Notes: a model not told the origin generated them from the sequence alone. A DNA stretch of 64,000 nucleotides from Sordariomycetes sp. S80-01Y (GCA_037042185.1 JAXQJY010000028.1:2232001-2296000), one strand, 5' to 3'. Shown: positions 45,946 to 58,394, counted from the first letter of the stretch. A program made the numbers and translations.

Positions 45946-46854
45946 ACTTCGGAGCACCGGTCGGTCGGGTTGGGGAGTTGAAGGTTGGACGGAGCGGCCA
46001 TGGGCTGCTCGATCCTCGGGGCAGCAAAGAGGCCCGGAGATCGAACGTCCCGGATTGGGGATCGAAGGTCAGGCAAGGACGGGGTCCATCTTTGTCCTCC
46101 GCATCCTTCCACTCAGAGCGTAGGTGGCGAAGGGGGTGAAAGTGGGGGGGGGGCGTTCATGACATCAATCCATCAGCCCTCATTGGATACAGAGTGAGTA
46201 GGAGAGCGATCGAGCGAATTAGAAGGCCGTGAGGGGTGGTGATTTCCGCCGGAAACGGTGTTTCCCGAGAAGCCACCCGGAGCCGACCTCCGGAATCTGC
46301 GTCACGTGCGCCGCTCTCCAGATCCCCATCTTTTTCCAACATGGCATTCTGAAAATCCCATATTCGCGTTCTGTGCGCCCAACTCCACTGTAGTTGTCGC
46401 CACCACGCCCAAGACGCTCGATTTACCAGCCCCAGGGGTCGGGAGCCGTGAATTTTCGGTCCTCTGAACATCCCGGACGCATTCTTTGCTTTTCATTATA
46501 AATACCACTCAGCGTCGCCATTGGCGGGTATATGGCAGCGGCTCCGCTGCCCCTTTTCGCCACTGTCTTGTCATCACGGACAACGTCTCCGTGGTCGATG
46601 GATAGCATTCATTCTACAACAGTCTAACACGGGTCGATGTCTGAGATATCGAACCATCCCTTAGTCCACATGACGCACAACCCAGTAGTACTCGGGGCAA
46701 AACATTTTGTCTAGCCGTTCCTGCCGGACTCCTAATGACACAACAGACACGGGAAAACCCCTTCCTCGCCCGATTCGGTCAACCTAACCCAAAAACGCTG
46801 TTATGCCGCTCCGGAGAAAAACACCTAAACTCCAACCAGGACATTCCAGGCCGT
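45946..46854. other. Intergenic, 0.91 kb
   Basis: Upstream of the half-ADH gene and 3' flank of the 871-aa gene. A G-run of ten lies near 46144. Nothing coding supported. Confidence 0.55.
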
Positions 46855-49800
46855 TTAAATCATCGTGCCGTTAACAACCTGCTGGTGCCCCTCGTACCGC
46901 AGCTTGTGGTACTCGTTCATCTGTCGTCGATAATGCTCTTGTACTTCACCCAGTAATCCACGATGGCCATCTGCAAGGCACTTCTGGAGCTCTCCCTCGG
47001 TCTTGTTCTTGCATTGACACTGATTTGGCGTGCCACCAAAGGCTGCCCTTGACTTGTGCGTAGGGAACATGAAGCTCACGCGTTTGAGACCCGGCCACGA
47101 GGAGTTCTCATTGGGGGCCTCTGCACCGTTGAGCGCCAGACGCGCCAGATTCCAGTCCATGTCGCCACGCTTCGTCGTGTCGTAGCGCCGCGCCTCGAGG
47201 TTGGCGTTGCCGCGGTTGCGTTCGAGAGCTGTGATCTTGCAGCTTGACCCGTCCGGCCCGGCGCGCCGACAGTCGCACCGCTCCGCATTGATGTGCGTCT
47301 CGTCGTCGATGTCGATAGACACAAACGCCACCTTTCCATCCTTTTGACTTTGGGTGAAGAGGACAAGTTTCGGCTTGGGCGGCGCCCGGTGAACGAAACC
47401 TGTCGAGTTGGACCCCGTCGACACAGTGTACGTGTGACTCTCGCCGGACGAGTTGCTGTTGCCCGCCGAAACAGCCTGTGACACGTTGCTGGACATGCTG
47501 AGCGTTCGCGAAGACTTGGTTGGCACATTGAGCAAGGGGCCGCCGGTGCTGGCTAGGGTGCCTGCACGGCTAGGCGAGCTGGGCTGTATGCCGTTAGCAC
47601 CCCCGACGGGCTTCCGAGCGATAGGCGATTGACGCAGCGCAGGCGGCGAAGAGCCCAATCCAGACGGCGAGTACTGACGGCCGGGAGGTCCCATCATCCC
47701 CGTCGAGCGAGGCGGCGAGGCCGATAATGGCCCCGGTGAAGTCTGACGAGGCCACGAGCTGGACATGAATGTCTCGCTCCGGCCTGGCCTGTGGATTGAT
47801 GCCATAGTCCCGGTACCGCGGATTGGGATGGGACGATCCGAGAACGTGCCTGAATTGCCGCGACCCCTAGCTAGATCGGGACTACTACCTGATGGCATGG
47901 TAGAGAGGGTATCTGATCTTCTAGGCTCTCCCTCTGCGTTGTCGTTGGCATCGGTGTTGGTCACCAAGGACCCCTCGACTGCCTTCGGTATCCATAGTTG
48001 GACGCACGCCGACTCCACGACCGGTTTGTCAAGGCCGGCAACGACGAAGCTCACAAGAACGTTGTACTCGGAGTATGAATCCCATGCTTTGAAGCCTGTT
48101 ATGGCTTGCTGGAACCTGAGAACCTGCTTAATACTTTGGAACGAAAGTCGGGCAATGGTCTCATCGCGGTGGAGCACAATCTCCTTGTCGTACCCTCCAC
48201 TGTTTGGTATTGCATAATGTGGGTTGATGACGGCGGAGGCGAGGTCGAAATCGATCACTTCAGCTGAATCTCTGTTAGCAAATCTCAACTAATACGGATC
48301 TGGGACTCTTACTCCGAGTACGCGGCTTGTTAGAGGCAGTTGTTTCCGTGCCGGAGAGCATGATGCGATAACGTCGGCCGTCCGAGCCCAGGCGTCTGAG
48401 CAGTCTTAAACTACGCTCGATGTTGGAAGAGGAGCTCGCAAGAGGACTGTTCGCGGTCAGTACTGGTGTTGTAGAATGGAATGACCCAGACTTACGCTTC
48501 GAGTAACTCCTCCATCATCTCATCGCGGGTTCCCAGATCTAGCAGGGGCATCTCTTCCTTTTCGGGCCAGACCGAGAACATGTCTCGGCGGATACTTGGT
48601 GTCATCTCTGGCCTGACAAGCTCTCGCTTGAAACGCGTGCACTCGACGGAGAGTTCCTATGCACGGTAAGTCGTCGGATCGGGCACACAAAGCATCGGAC
48701 TTACATCCTCGAGCTGTCGCACGTACGACGGCCAATGGGAATCGGAAGACACATCCACAGCGCCAGGTACATCGCGTCTCATACGTTGGAAAAGCCAAAC
48801 GCACTTCAACAGGTTGAGGTACTGCTCTAGAGAGGGTATCCGATCAGCAACACGCTGACCGCTCTGAAAGCTCCGAGTAGATCGGTGGAAGTTCAAGATG
48901 AATGCATCTGACAGCTCTCCCAGCTTGAACGATTCGTCGCTGTCGTATTCAGGACGATCCGTCAGGGCAGCGAGTCGAAAGCGGTCTGCGAACTCCTGGG
49001 GTACATCGAGGAGGTAAATCTGCCGCTGCTGGCGGTTGCTGAGTTCCGTCTCCAAGTCCGGAACCACTACACCCATAAACCGATGGAGGTCGTAATGCAG
49101 GTGAGTAATGCGGTTGGCGAGGTCGGCATGCATCATCTGAATGTCTTCGCGCACGCGACATAGCAAGTCACTGCGTCTGTCAGCTCGATTCCCGAACAGT
49201 GGTCCGGGCTGTCTTACATTTCAAACGGCTTCAGGAAGTGAAAGATTTTGGAATTGTGCAATAAGATCCGCTGCCTCAACCTGTCGGCATTCGGTTGAAT
49301 CAGGACGTTCCATTCGATGTTGCGCATTGCATTCGTTCGGTAATAACGTTGGTTTGATCTGATGAGGTCGTAACACTCTCGTAGAGTGGACTTGTAGTCA
49401 CCAATGATCTCTTCTAGAGACGATTCGTGCCAGCGAACTACGGCATTATGCATGGGCACCTGGCTGTTGTTCATAAGTGATGCCCTCGCTCGCTCAACGA
49501 CTTCGGCGAGTGTGTACAGATTCCCGGACAGGCCTCGCACATCTCTGCCAAATTCGGTATACTGTTTCGCTGTGTGCTTGTCAGACTTGTCGCAGCATAA
49601 GGCATAGCAAGGATTATGGATGAGGTGGGAATGTGATCTGAGCTTGTTGAGTCTTCCCCGACGATCTTACCATGGCAGATCCTCTCCACGCCCTGCAATA
49701 AGCCTTACGTAGTGGGGGCCGCGGCGGTGAATGCCTTCAGACCCCGAACCAACGGACGTGCATGTCTAAGAAATATAAATGACGGAGCGTGGAACTTACT

Positions 49801-49893
49801 CGCATTGTGCTCCTCTGTGAAGCCTAGCTGGTACACCTCCCATGCCAGCTTCCCAAAAGCGACGATGTCACCAGCTTGCAAAGGGCCCGCCAT
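46855..49893 (-). CDS. Conserved fungal protein of unknown function, 871 aa
   Basis: Six exons (49893-49800, 49569-49218, 49170-48705, 48656-48496, 48446-48313, 48263-46855); the first intron is long (230 bp), the others 47-48 bp, and all junctions keep frame. The N-terminus MAGPLQAGDIVAFGKLAWEV with NATKQYTEFGRDVRGLSGNL is a helical opening shared by many uncharacterised Sordariomycete proteins. A helical middle (to about 360), an IDFDLASAVINPHYAIP segment, a Ser/Pro/Gly-rich disordered region (about 500-660) and a C-terminal Cys block (CDCRRAGPDGSSC...CQCKNKTEGELQKCLADGH) follow. The last block could bind metal. No signal peptide or membrane helix. Not recognised as any characterised protein. 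Confidence 0.75.
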
Positions 49894-51627
49894 GGTGTTA
49901 GGGCGGAATGCTCGAGGAGGCAAAGAATCGAAGGTAAATGGCGAGGGCCATGCAGCATGAAGTGTGCAGAGTAGTTGCACGTACGCTTACGGCGATGATA
50001 ACAGGAGAGAGAACGAGCGAGGCCTGCCGTGGCACGGACCGAGTATTTGTGAGGTGGAAGACGAGGCTTGATTGGTGACGGGCCAAGTCCACATAGCCTT
50101 GCCTGTGAATCAGCGAGTGCGATCGTGCGGCGACGATGCGAAGTCCGGGGGCGACTGGTGGACGACCTGCTTGCGTTTCGCTTGAGATTGAATTGGGGCG
50201 GAGCGCATGTGTCCTGCTTGCTGTCTTGCGCGGCCACAGGAGCCGGGCTGTCTGCGCACCAAATAATCTCTCGCAAGACGTGCACAGTCTGAAGGAAGGG
50301 ACTGCGCTAGGGAACCAGGGCCGGATGCAAGAGGCCGCGCATGTGCTCAATACAAAGTACGCGTTTCCTGCCCGACCGAGAGTGAGGCTGGCAGGATGTG
50401 GAAATAGGTGGGGGAATGGAGGTGTCTTGTGGCTGCGACTGGGCGGCTGGGCGGGAAGATGCGACGCTTGTCTAGCGATTTAGGAGGCGCTCGACCTCGG
50501 GGCGCGGGTCGTCTCCGTGAATGTCGTACTTCTCGTGAGCCAAGTCTTCGCTGCCGGATGTCGTCACTGACGGCGTTGCGTATATGATATCGTAGCCGCT
50601 CAAGTCAGCAGAGCACATGCCATGGCGGCAGCAAAGCTGTTTGTTGGTCGCCGCAGGGATCAGCATGCGTTGTTCTTCCACGAAATCGCTGCCTAGCCCA
50701 GAGAGGCAGGTCAGTCCCCAGAGCCATCGAACAAGTGTCACAGTGGGATAAAAATGTCTCGCAGGGCTGTGCCGAACTCAGGGGGGAGTATTAATCCTTC
50801 TAGAATGTCGCACAGCCCGCTTTCCTGAGCCTGTCGCGTGTCGACCAGGTATTCGGTGTTTGGTCAATCTGAGACAGTTTCCCAATATCGTCATCCGTTG
50901 AAGAAGTGCTCAAGTCCTACGGCACCGCAGAATAGGACGCGGTAGGATGACGGATGTCCCCAAAGTTCTTTCCGGTCCATCGCCCGCTTCCAGTCTGGCT
51001 TGGCTTGAGCCGGGGACGGGTGGCAGTGCCGACAACGAGACTGGTTCGCAACACGCCTTTGCCTTACAGGATAGCATGTGCCGCAGAAGTTGCCAGATGT
51101 TGACGCAGTCGTCGCAAATGAACAGCCCCACGATTCGGGTATGATCGTTGCCACCGAGCAGCCCCCAATGCATTGCGACGATGCTTGACGCGAAGGGTAC
51201 TCGCCGCTTGTCATCAGGCTAGAGAGAACTTCTTGTGTAACGGCAAAGGGGACAAGATAGGCGGCTGAGGCTGTGGAGGGTGGGTCTGGTAGTCTTCGAC
51301 CGGGGATCACATCTTGGGTGGTCTAAGAGCAGCCTAGCGGGATGTAACTGCAGGAGAGCTGAACAGATGCCTGCTTGCCTGCCTGCCTTCCATATGGACG
51401 GCTCTTTTGACCTCACCCGACCCGACTAGAACCGTACATCCTCATCGTCTTGTCGTGTTGTCTTCTTATTTCGCGTTATCGTCATGGCTCAACATCGCAG
51501 GGAGTTAGCCTTATGAAAACACCGTACTCTTCACGATTGTCCTCGCCTTCAGCCCAAGACGTCGCGTCGCATGACTGCGCTGCGCCCCGAGAGTCTCGTT
51601 GCCGCCTAGACCAAGCGAGTCGAAACG
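49894..51627. other. Divergent intergenic region, 1.73 kb
   Basis: Largest gap in the housekeeping part. Minus-strand frames at 50472-50741 and 50891-51310 are open but show no family features or splice logic. It probably holds long leaders and regulatory DNA of the two divergent genes. Confidence 0.5.
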
Positions 51628-54130
51628 ATGGCAGACGACTTCGCTCACCACTTCGGTGGTAATTCGACCCAACCGCCCGCGGCGAGACGGTCCATGGATA
51701 GCGACCGCATCAACATCTACGAGCGGAACGACAACCCGAACCAGATCGTGACGAATGCGCCCACGGAGCGGTTTCGGTTGGGCTACTTTGACGTCATGTG
51801 TCTGGTCGTCAATTTCATGATCGGTGAGTAGGAAAAGAGTCAATGAGGATGATGAGGGCAGAGAAAAGGAGGGAGGGGACGTGTCGTCGAAATAAGCTCC
51901 ACGTTTGATGGGTCTCCCGTCTTGGTGTTTGTAATGGGAAAGCGCGGCATCGTGGGGAAAGAGCGAGCCTCTCTCATTGACCCACTGCCCCTTTCGATGA
52001 CGCTGATGGGTGATTCTCAATATCAACAACTTCACATCTCGCTTCTCTGTGTCGCAAAAGCTGACAAACATCGCAGGCACCGGCGTCTTTCAGTCCCACC
52101 AACGCGTCATCCAGGGCACCGACTCGACAGCCGCCTCTCTCCTACTTTGGGTGGTCGGCATAATCTACTGTCTTTGCGGCACCCACGTGTACATCGAATA
52201 CGGTCTGAACGTGCCCCGATATACCATCAATGGCCAGGAGCAGTCTGTGCCCAGGTCTGGCGGTGACCTCAACTACCTGCAATATGTCTACCCGTGGCCG
52301 GCGTACCGGAAGAACACCATTACCCTGAGTACGTGTATTTTCGGTGCTGGCTTCATTGCGTTTGGAAACATGGCGGGAAATGCCATCAACTTTGCAGTGA
52401 GGATGTTGAGGGCTGCTGGATATCCCGATCCGAATGAGGGCGCTGTTAGGGGCATTGCCATAGCTGTGGCCACGCTCACCTGCTTCATCCACGCATTTTC
52501 CAGAAGAGGCGGCATCTACCTCAACAACATCTTCGCCATCGTCAAGCTGAGCATTCTCCTCCTCATCGTCTTTATAGCCATTGCTGTTGGCGCAGGCGGA
52601 CTGCCCGATACGCCCAACGTCATTGGCGAAAACACCGACCCGAAGAAATCGTTCCATGCCGAAAACACAGACGCCAATGGGTACGCGCACGCCTTTTTGG
52701 CCGTCATCTTCAGTTTTTGGGGCTTCGAACAGCCCAACAACATCATGGGCGAGATTTCAAACCCAAAGCGGAAGTTCCCGATCTCCATGATATCAGGCGT
52801 GGTGCTTATTTGCTCCGTCTACTTCTCCGTCATGATCAGCTACATGGTCGTCGTGCCCAAAGAGGAGCAGATAAACTACCCTGGCGGTGTAGCTCAACGC
52901 TTCTTCGAGCTCACGCTGGACAGAGTCTCCGGCACGGATGTCGGATACAGGGTGTTCAACGCTTTCCTGGCTATTTCGTCCATTGGCAATATGATCGTCA
53001 TGACTTACACTGCCGCCCGCGTCAAGCAAGAAGTTGCCAAAGAGGGCGTCTTGCCCTACGCCAAGTTCTTCGCTCAGAATACAGATCTTTCTCTAGGCCG
53101 ACTTCTGCAATGGTTCCGACGGAAGGGTTGGTTCGCTAGCTTGCTGAGGCAAAGATGGCTCCTCCCTGAGAACCATTCCGAGAAGACGCCCATTGGAGCC
53201 TTCTTCCTCCACTTCTTCTCCTGCCTGATACTCATTTTCGCTACCTGGGGAATGAAGGCCGACGCGGCCTACGACCTTCTCACCACTCTCAGCGTCTACG
53301 TTATCAACTGCTGTTTCGGCTTCTTTGTGGGACTTGGCATTCTGATCCTGCGCTTCAAAGGTCCCCCACCAACTGCAGCTGTCGACGAAGACACGTCGTC
53401 GCCCATTGGTAAGAAGTCTTGGTCGAATATGACAAGGGGTAAGATCAACCCCGTCGTGAGTGTCGTGACGGCCACGATATTCACCATCTGCAACGCCTGG
53501 CCTGTCGTCACCGTCTGGGTTGCCCCAACCGGAGACATGAAGCAGGGCCTTGCGTGGTGGCTTATCCCCACGATCGCCTGGGCGGTGCTAGCTTTCGGCG
53601 TCGCATGGTACCTTGGGTTCTTGACCGTTGCCAAGAAGATTCATCGTGACAAGAAGCTGGAGTTCGTCGTGGAGAAGAAGCCTGAGTTCGAGGCTGCCAA
53701 CCCCGGGGGCGGTCATCTAGATGAGGGCCTCGTCCTGGTCCACGAGACCACCTACCTTAGCTGGGTCGGTAGTCACGACCTGCCCGCCCACAGACAAGAC
53801 ATGTCCTTCGCAGAGGGCGCAGATCAGCATGTCGCTGGCAAAGTGAATGACTTCGCGGGCACGGATTTCGCGTCGCACTTCTCTCAGGCGCCGCCACCAG
53901 CACATGTCAATGGCTTCGACGGGCCCCAGAACGGAACATTCTATCAACAACAGAGTTCAATGTATGCCCAACACGGCAGTCCATATCAGACGCAGCGCCA
54001 GCAGTACGGACCGGGAAGTTTTTCGCAGTCACCGTACCAGCACCAGGGGAGCTTTGCGCAGCAGTCGCCGTTTCCGAGTTCACATCAGCAGCCGCCGAGA
54101 AGATATGGAGGCAACACTCACGAATATTGA
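51628..54130 (+). CDS. APC-superfamily amino-acid permease (LAT/MUP-like) with long Gln-rich tail
   Basis: Two exons (51628-51823, 52077-54130) with a 253-bp intron in the first membrane helix give 749 aa. The helix-1 glycine motif VNFMIGTGVFQSH is completed by the splice (G+GC). Further marks are FIAFGNMAGNAINFAVR, AFLAVIFSFWGFEQPNNIMGE (helix 6 analogue), NPKRKFP and AISSIGNMIVMTYTAARVKQ. About 12 helices are followed by a cytosolic tail of about 150 residues rich in Gln, Ser, Tyr and Pro, which could mediate endocytic turnover. Fungal members of this branch import methionine and other neutral amino acids, but substrate here is open. The intron is about five times longer than its neighbours. 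Confidence 0.85.
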
Positions 54131-54556
54131 TGTGATCACATTGTGCTGATTTAGTTTGGGCGGGAACCGCGTATAATATACCACCATGATTTTATGAGCA
54201 AATATAGACTATACACACATATCCGTCCATACTGAGTCGGACGCCTAAGTCGCTAGATGGCATTTGTAACACGACATGGCAGGTGTATCCGCAGAAGTAG
54301 TCACAGTAGTCCAAGCTGCAAGTCTCAGGTTAAAGTTTTGCGCTACTCCCATCTGTACTAGACATTTCCAACAGAAAAGACGTGCACCCAACTGATAGAC
54401 CGTCTTGTCTACATCGTACAATAACTATTGAAGAGCCAGTCGAAAAGCCCGAGACCCCGTTCGCCACCCTCCCTATCCTGTTGTGAAGAAGGAAAGTAAA
54501 GCATCCCCCAACGCCACCAAAGAACCGTAAGCGCCTCCTTTTCTAGTCTACGCCTC
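54131..54556. other. Intergenic between convergent genes, 0.43 kb
   Basis: 3' flanks of the permease and CET1; AT-rich with polyadenylation-like TATAATATACC near 54173. No gene. Confidence 0.6.
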
Positions 54557-57133
54557 CTATCTCATATCATTGGCCTTGCCAGCCAGAACCCGGATGTTGT
54601 CCACCAGACCCTCGATAAGCTCTGGTAATCTGTGCTTCTGGCCACTCATGGCTTTGTGGCCCTGGTCGATAAGAATGTCGGGGTTGAGCTCGACCTCGAG
54701 TTCGTGTTCCCTGTCGATCTTTGTATGCTGCACCTTGTTAGCCTGTCTATACATCTTTCGAGCCTGATCGCTACTTACGCCCTGGACCACGGTTTGCTGG
54801 GTTACTTGGGTAAGGTCAACCTGGTAGTGCCCGTGGGTGTAGGTCACCCGGTCTTTATTACGATCGGGCTCGCCCGTGCCCTTTTGCCGAGCAGCTAGAG
54901 CTTCCAGCTCTTGAGTCGGGCCGTCCCAATCCCATTCCAGATTCACGCTGATGCGGCAGTCCATCGGGCTCGTCGGAAGGTGAAGGTCGAGATCACCCAC
55001 CCGTGACTTGACGATCTTCGCTATAATCTCCTTGGTCTCCTGGTCGCGGCTGATTCGCACTCGTTGAGAACGGCGACCGCTCTGCTGACGAGTCATACAT
55101 CCCGGAACGTATTTCTGAAGTTCAGGCGTGAGCTCGATGAAGCTGTCGGTCTGTTTGTGGTGACGATATACGAGGGGCAGTCGACCGGTGCCAGCTCCAG
55201 GGTGTGATTGCTTCACAAGCTCATTCAGATAGTCGTTGAAGAATTTGTGGTGTGCCTGCGAACTAATTAGCGGGATTTGGGAGGAGAGGCAGGGGTTCCC
55301 AAGACCTACCGTCGTCATGCTACTCTTGAAAGCAACCCGACTGCTGCTCCCCAGAAGACACTCGGTCGTTACATCCCGATTGACCCGCTGGTTCATATCT
55401 CTGTCGATGAGAGTACCAAGCTTTGCCTCAATTTCGTATTTGATGCCGCGCGAGGCGATCTCCTGAGCATCTTCGTGGGTGACGACGTTCAGGAACAGGA
55501 AATCCGTGACCTGCTTGGCGATCTCATCGATGGGCGCCTTCCCGGTGATACTTGCTTCCCATTTTCCGAGTTGATCGGCAGGGGTGTCTGAAGCTATTTG
55601 TTTGGGCGGCGGTGGCTGTTTGGGTGGTGGTTGCGATCTCCTCTTCTCTGGCGTAGCCTGCCCTCCATTGAGATGGGAGTGCGTCCGCTTGGCGAGGACG
55701 AAGTTTTCGTGCTTAGGGAGCTTGCCATTCAAAGTCCGGCAGTTCTGAGCCCATATGGGTGGTTCTTGGTAGCGCTTGCGGATCTTACGAGGGTTCGGGG
55801 GAGGCTTCGACTTCTCTTCAGCCTCAACATTCCGGTCAGGTCGCTTGGGAAGGTGCTCGCCGTTGATTTGACCAGGCGGTGGACGCGGCACCTTTCGCTC
55901 TAGATCCTGCGGACTCAGATCTCGGTCATCCAGTTTGCGCTTCGCCGGGGTTGTTGCTCGCTCTGTATCAATGGCCATTGGTTCTGGGGCCAAGGGCCTG
56001 GGGTCTCGGTCCACGGATTGGGACGTTCGGTCCGCGTTGCTGGGTAGGGAGGGGACTCGCGTTTTTGGGCTCACGGACAGGCTGTGATCTCGAGAATGAT
56101 GTGATACGGGTCTGCGATGCTCGGCAAGAGGGTCATGCGGCGGTCGTTGTGCAGGTGCGTGTTGCGGAGGCGGCTGGACGTGTTGCTGCTGTAGATGTGG
56201 GGAGGGGTGCGGGTGCGCAGGTTGTGTTGGCGTCGAGGAAGTGCGCTGGTTGTATGGGCTTGCCGGCTGCTGTGTTTGTTGCTGTTGCGCATAGATCTCG
56301 TGGCCGGTGGTTTGCCTTTGTGTCGCAGACAAGGGCGCGCCGTGTGGGGTTGGTGGTTGGGACGTTTGACGATTGGTATCCCCCGGCGGTGCGTGGGACA
56401 TGGCCACGGGGCTTCCGTGAACATAGGACGGCCCATACTGTTGCTGGCTATGGGCGGAGGTCGGCGTCGGTGTTGAATGTTGCGACTGAGATCGTTGGGG
56501 CTGAGGGTAGCCGTGCGGCCCAGGCGTAGCAACCGGCGATGGGTGCGGCGCTGGCGATGGCACCGGCTGTTGGGCGTACTGAGCAGCACCGCGAGGATAG
56601 CTCTCTTGCCTTTGTGGCTGAGTTGGATATTGAGACGGAGGATACTGGTGTCGCATGCTCGGGCTGGTCACATCCTGCTGGGGGAAGGGGTAGCCCCCTG
56701 AGGCACCAGCCGGAGCGTGTGTCGGGGTCGGACGGTACGCGGTCGGTGAAGGCGCCGGCATGCCAGTAGGCGAGCGCGGATCGTGGAACGAGCCCGCTGG
56801 CTGTAGAGAAGGAGGACCGCTTTGTCTTGGGTACGCATTTGGCTGCTGATACGGGGATTGCGGATAGGACGCATGTTGGGTCGGATGGGTAGGGTATTCC
56901 TGGCGACTAGGTTTCCCCGGCGATGGATGTGGTTGCGAGGGGTGGCTGTAATCGCGATAGGGGTAAGAGGCTGGACTCTGCTGCTGTTGGTGATGCGGCG
57001 GTATCTGATGCGACTGCTGTTGCGGCGTTGGGGGCTGCTGTTGCTGATGCGCAGCTCGTTCGCGCTCCCTCTGTTCCCTTTCCTTACCACGGTCGCCCGC
57101 ATCCGAGTTGTCCAAAATAGATCGCAAGTCCAT
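54557..57133 (-). CDS. cet1: mRNA 5'-triphosphatase, capping enzyme beta subunit (Cet1)
   Basis: Three exons (57133-55310, 55255-54779, 54727-54557) give 823 aa. The first 480 or so residues are a Gln/Pro/His-rich disordered region. The catalytic tunnel domain follows, with the metal-binding strand GIKYEIEAKLGTLID, RISRDQETKEIIAKIVKSRV, MDCRISVNLEWDWD and the C-terminal HELEVELNPDIL, which are the Glu-rich motifs A, B and C of fungal Cet1 triphosphatases. It removes the gamma phosphate of nascent mRNA in the nucleus before guanylyl transfer. Both introns (54 and 51 bp) are multiples of three without stops, so an unspliced message would read through and insert 18 and 17 residues in the catalytic domain. 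I remove them because GTAGGT/GTAAGT donors, GCTAAT/GCTAAC branches and CGCAG/TGCAG acceptors are all present. Confidence 0.92.
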   Translation of the reverse strand: MDLRSILDNSDAGDRGKEREQRERERAAHQQQQPPTPQQQSHQIPPHHQQQQSPASYPYRDYSHPSQPHPSPGKPSRQEYPTHPTQHASYPQSPYQQPNAYPRQSGPPSLQPAGSFHDPRSPTGMPAPSPTAYRPTPTHAPAGASGGYPFPQQDVTSPSMRHQYPPSQYPTQPQRQESYPRGAAQYAQQPVPSPAPHPSPVATPGPHGYPQPQRSQSQHSTPTPTSAHSQQQYGPSYVHGSPVAMSHAPPGDTNRQTSQPPTPHGAPLSATQRQTTGHEIYAQQQQTQQPASPYNQRTSSTPTQPAHPHPSPHLQQQHVQPPPQHAPAQRPPHDPLAEHRRPVSHHSRDHSLSVSPKTRVPSLPSNADRTSQSVDRDPRPLAPEPMAIDTERATTPAKRKLDDRDLSPQDLERKVPRPPPGQINGEHLPKRPDRNVEAEEKSKPPPNPRKIRKRYQEPPIWAQNCRTLNGKLPKHENFVLAKRTHSHLNGGQATPEKRRSQPPPKQPPPPKQIASDTPADQLGKWEASITGKAPIDEIAKQVTDFLFLNVVTHEDAQEIASRGIKYEIEAKLGTLIDRDMNQRVNRDVTTECLLGSSSRVAFKSSMTTVGLGNPCLSSQIPLISSQAHHKFFNDYLNELVKQSHPGAGTGRLPLVYRHHKQTDSFIELTPELQKYVPGCMTRQQSGRRSQRVRISRDQETKEIIAKIVKSRVGDLDLHLPTSPMDCRISVNLEWDWDGPTQELEALAARQKGTGEPDRNKDRVTYTHGHYQVDLTQVTQQTVVQGVSSDQARKMYRQANKVQHTKIDREHELEVELNPDILIDQGHKAMSGQKHRLPELIEGLVDNIRVLAGKANDMR

Positions 57134-58394
57134 TGTGGCGCGACAAGCAGGGCGGCGCGCTGTTCGATGCTCGGTGGCTCGGTCCAACAAAGGGCCTATT
57201 CAGGGAGAAATGGGTGCTCTGCCAGCAACATCCAAGCTGGAGTGCGCGTATCAGACAATCGAATCTAAACAATTGGATGATAGTCCAATTCAATTGATCG
57301 CGCGGCGGATTCTATTGCGACCAATGCGCACGTCTGCATCATCACAAGTCGACGGGCCCATCCAACGAGAGCGTGAAAGGGCCAGACCCAGGTGACGCAG
57401 TGTCGCAAGAATAACGGCCGACCGTGGCTCGCAAAGACCCAGGACAGGGCCCAAAGATGAATACAACGACTTGTTACGAAGGGGCGGAAAGGATGCGCAG
57501 GGCGAGATGTCGGCTCTTGGCGATGGAATACGATGATGAGCCGGGAAGAGGTGGTGATGTCGGTCGTGGTGTTGAGGACAGAATCGCGACCAACAGCGCC
57601 TGCCGATTTTTTTGTGGATTTTTCTGCCGGGACGCTTCTCCCCTTTAAATGTCCTCAGCCATATGGGCTGGGAGGCTCAATATCAGAGCAGTAACATCAC
57701 AAGTAAAGGATCGGCTAATGCTGGCATTCGAAAAGCAATATAGTTGGTGAGTCGCTCCGTCTTGAGGCCTGATCTAGACAGGATATCCGTGTGCTTCCGG
57801 TGAGGCGCAAATGCTGCTTCCAGACAATAGAAGGAGGTTACAACGCGTCTGCATCGAGCTCGGGACGTAGTTTCTATGAAGCCAATACAAAGACTTTCGC
57901 GACAGTAGCCATTACTTTTGGAAGTTCGAAATCTTATATATCTATCGTTGGAAAAGGATTGATGCATCACTACAAATCAGGAGCAGCTGCCTTCGTCGCG
58001 CCTGCCAAAGCGCGCGATCACGTGTAAGGGAGCGATTCCGGCTGAGTCAGCCTGAGACAGGGCTCCGTGATGGCCCGTGCGCAAGCTGCAGGGCAGGCGC
58101 CAGGCAGAGCTGTGCCTGACGTGTTGCAGTCGCAGTTGCCCTGTCGCACTGGCAGCGGCATTGCGTGGGTGGATCGCATCAGCTGTCGAAGGACGTCCAC
58201 CAGCTTCTTTCATCATCATCGTCACCCTCACACAAGCTTCGGCTCTCCTCCCGCTAAACCACCCATATTCCACCCCACGCCCGTCGCAGCCGATTGCGAC
58301 GTCCATCCCGTACCGAATCATTACACCTCGTCTTGCAAATAATCTCGACCCGACTCTCCCGTTTCGGACGCTCTACAGCTCTCGCCACTCCAAA
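57134..58394. other. Divergent intergenic region, 1.26 kb
   Basis: Shared upstream DNA of CET1 and RPN2. The CCAAT inverted repeat is the only clear element. I looked for a yeast-type proteasome element GGTGGCAAA and did not see one. Confidence 0.6.
57272..57289. promoter_or_regulatory. Inverted CCAAT pair between CET1 and RPN2
   Basis: ATTGGA-TGATAG-TCCAAT is an 18-bp inverted repeat holding one CCAAT box on each strand, about 140-155 bp upstream of the CET1 start. CCAAT boxes bind the HAP/CBC complex in fungi. Confidence 0.45.

Noticed and set aside
50891-51310. Minus-strand frames with several cysteines (FICDDC, MLSCKAKACC)
   Set aside because: No signal peptide, no repeated cysteine spacing and no splice partners; length is within chance expectation.
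57134-58394. Yeast-type proteasome-associated element GGTGGCAAA upstream of RPN2
   Set aside because: No match on either strand by reading; moulds often use other elements.
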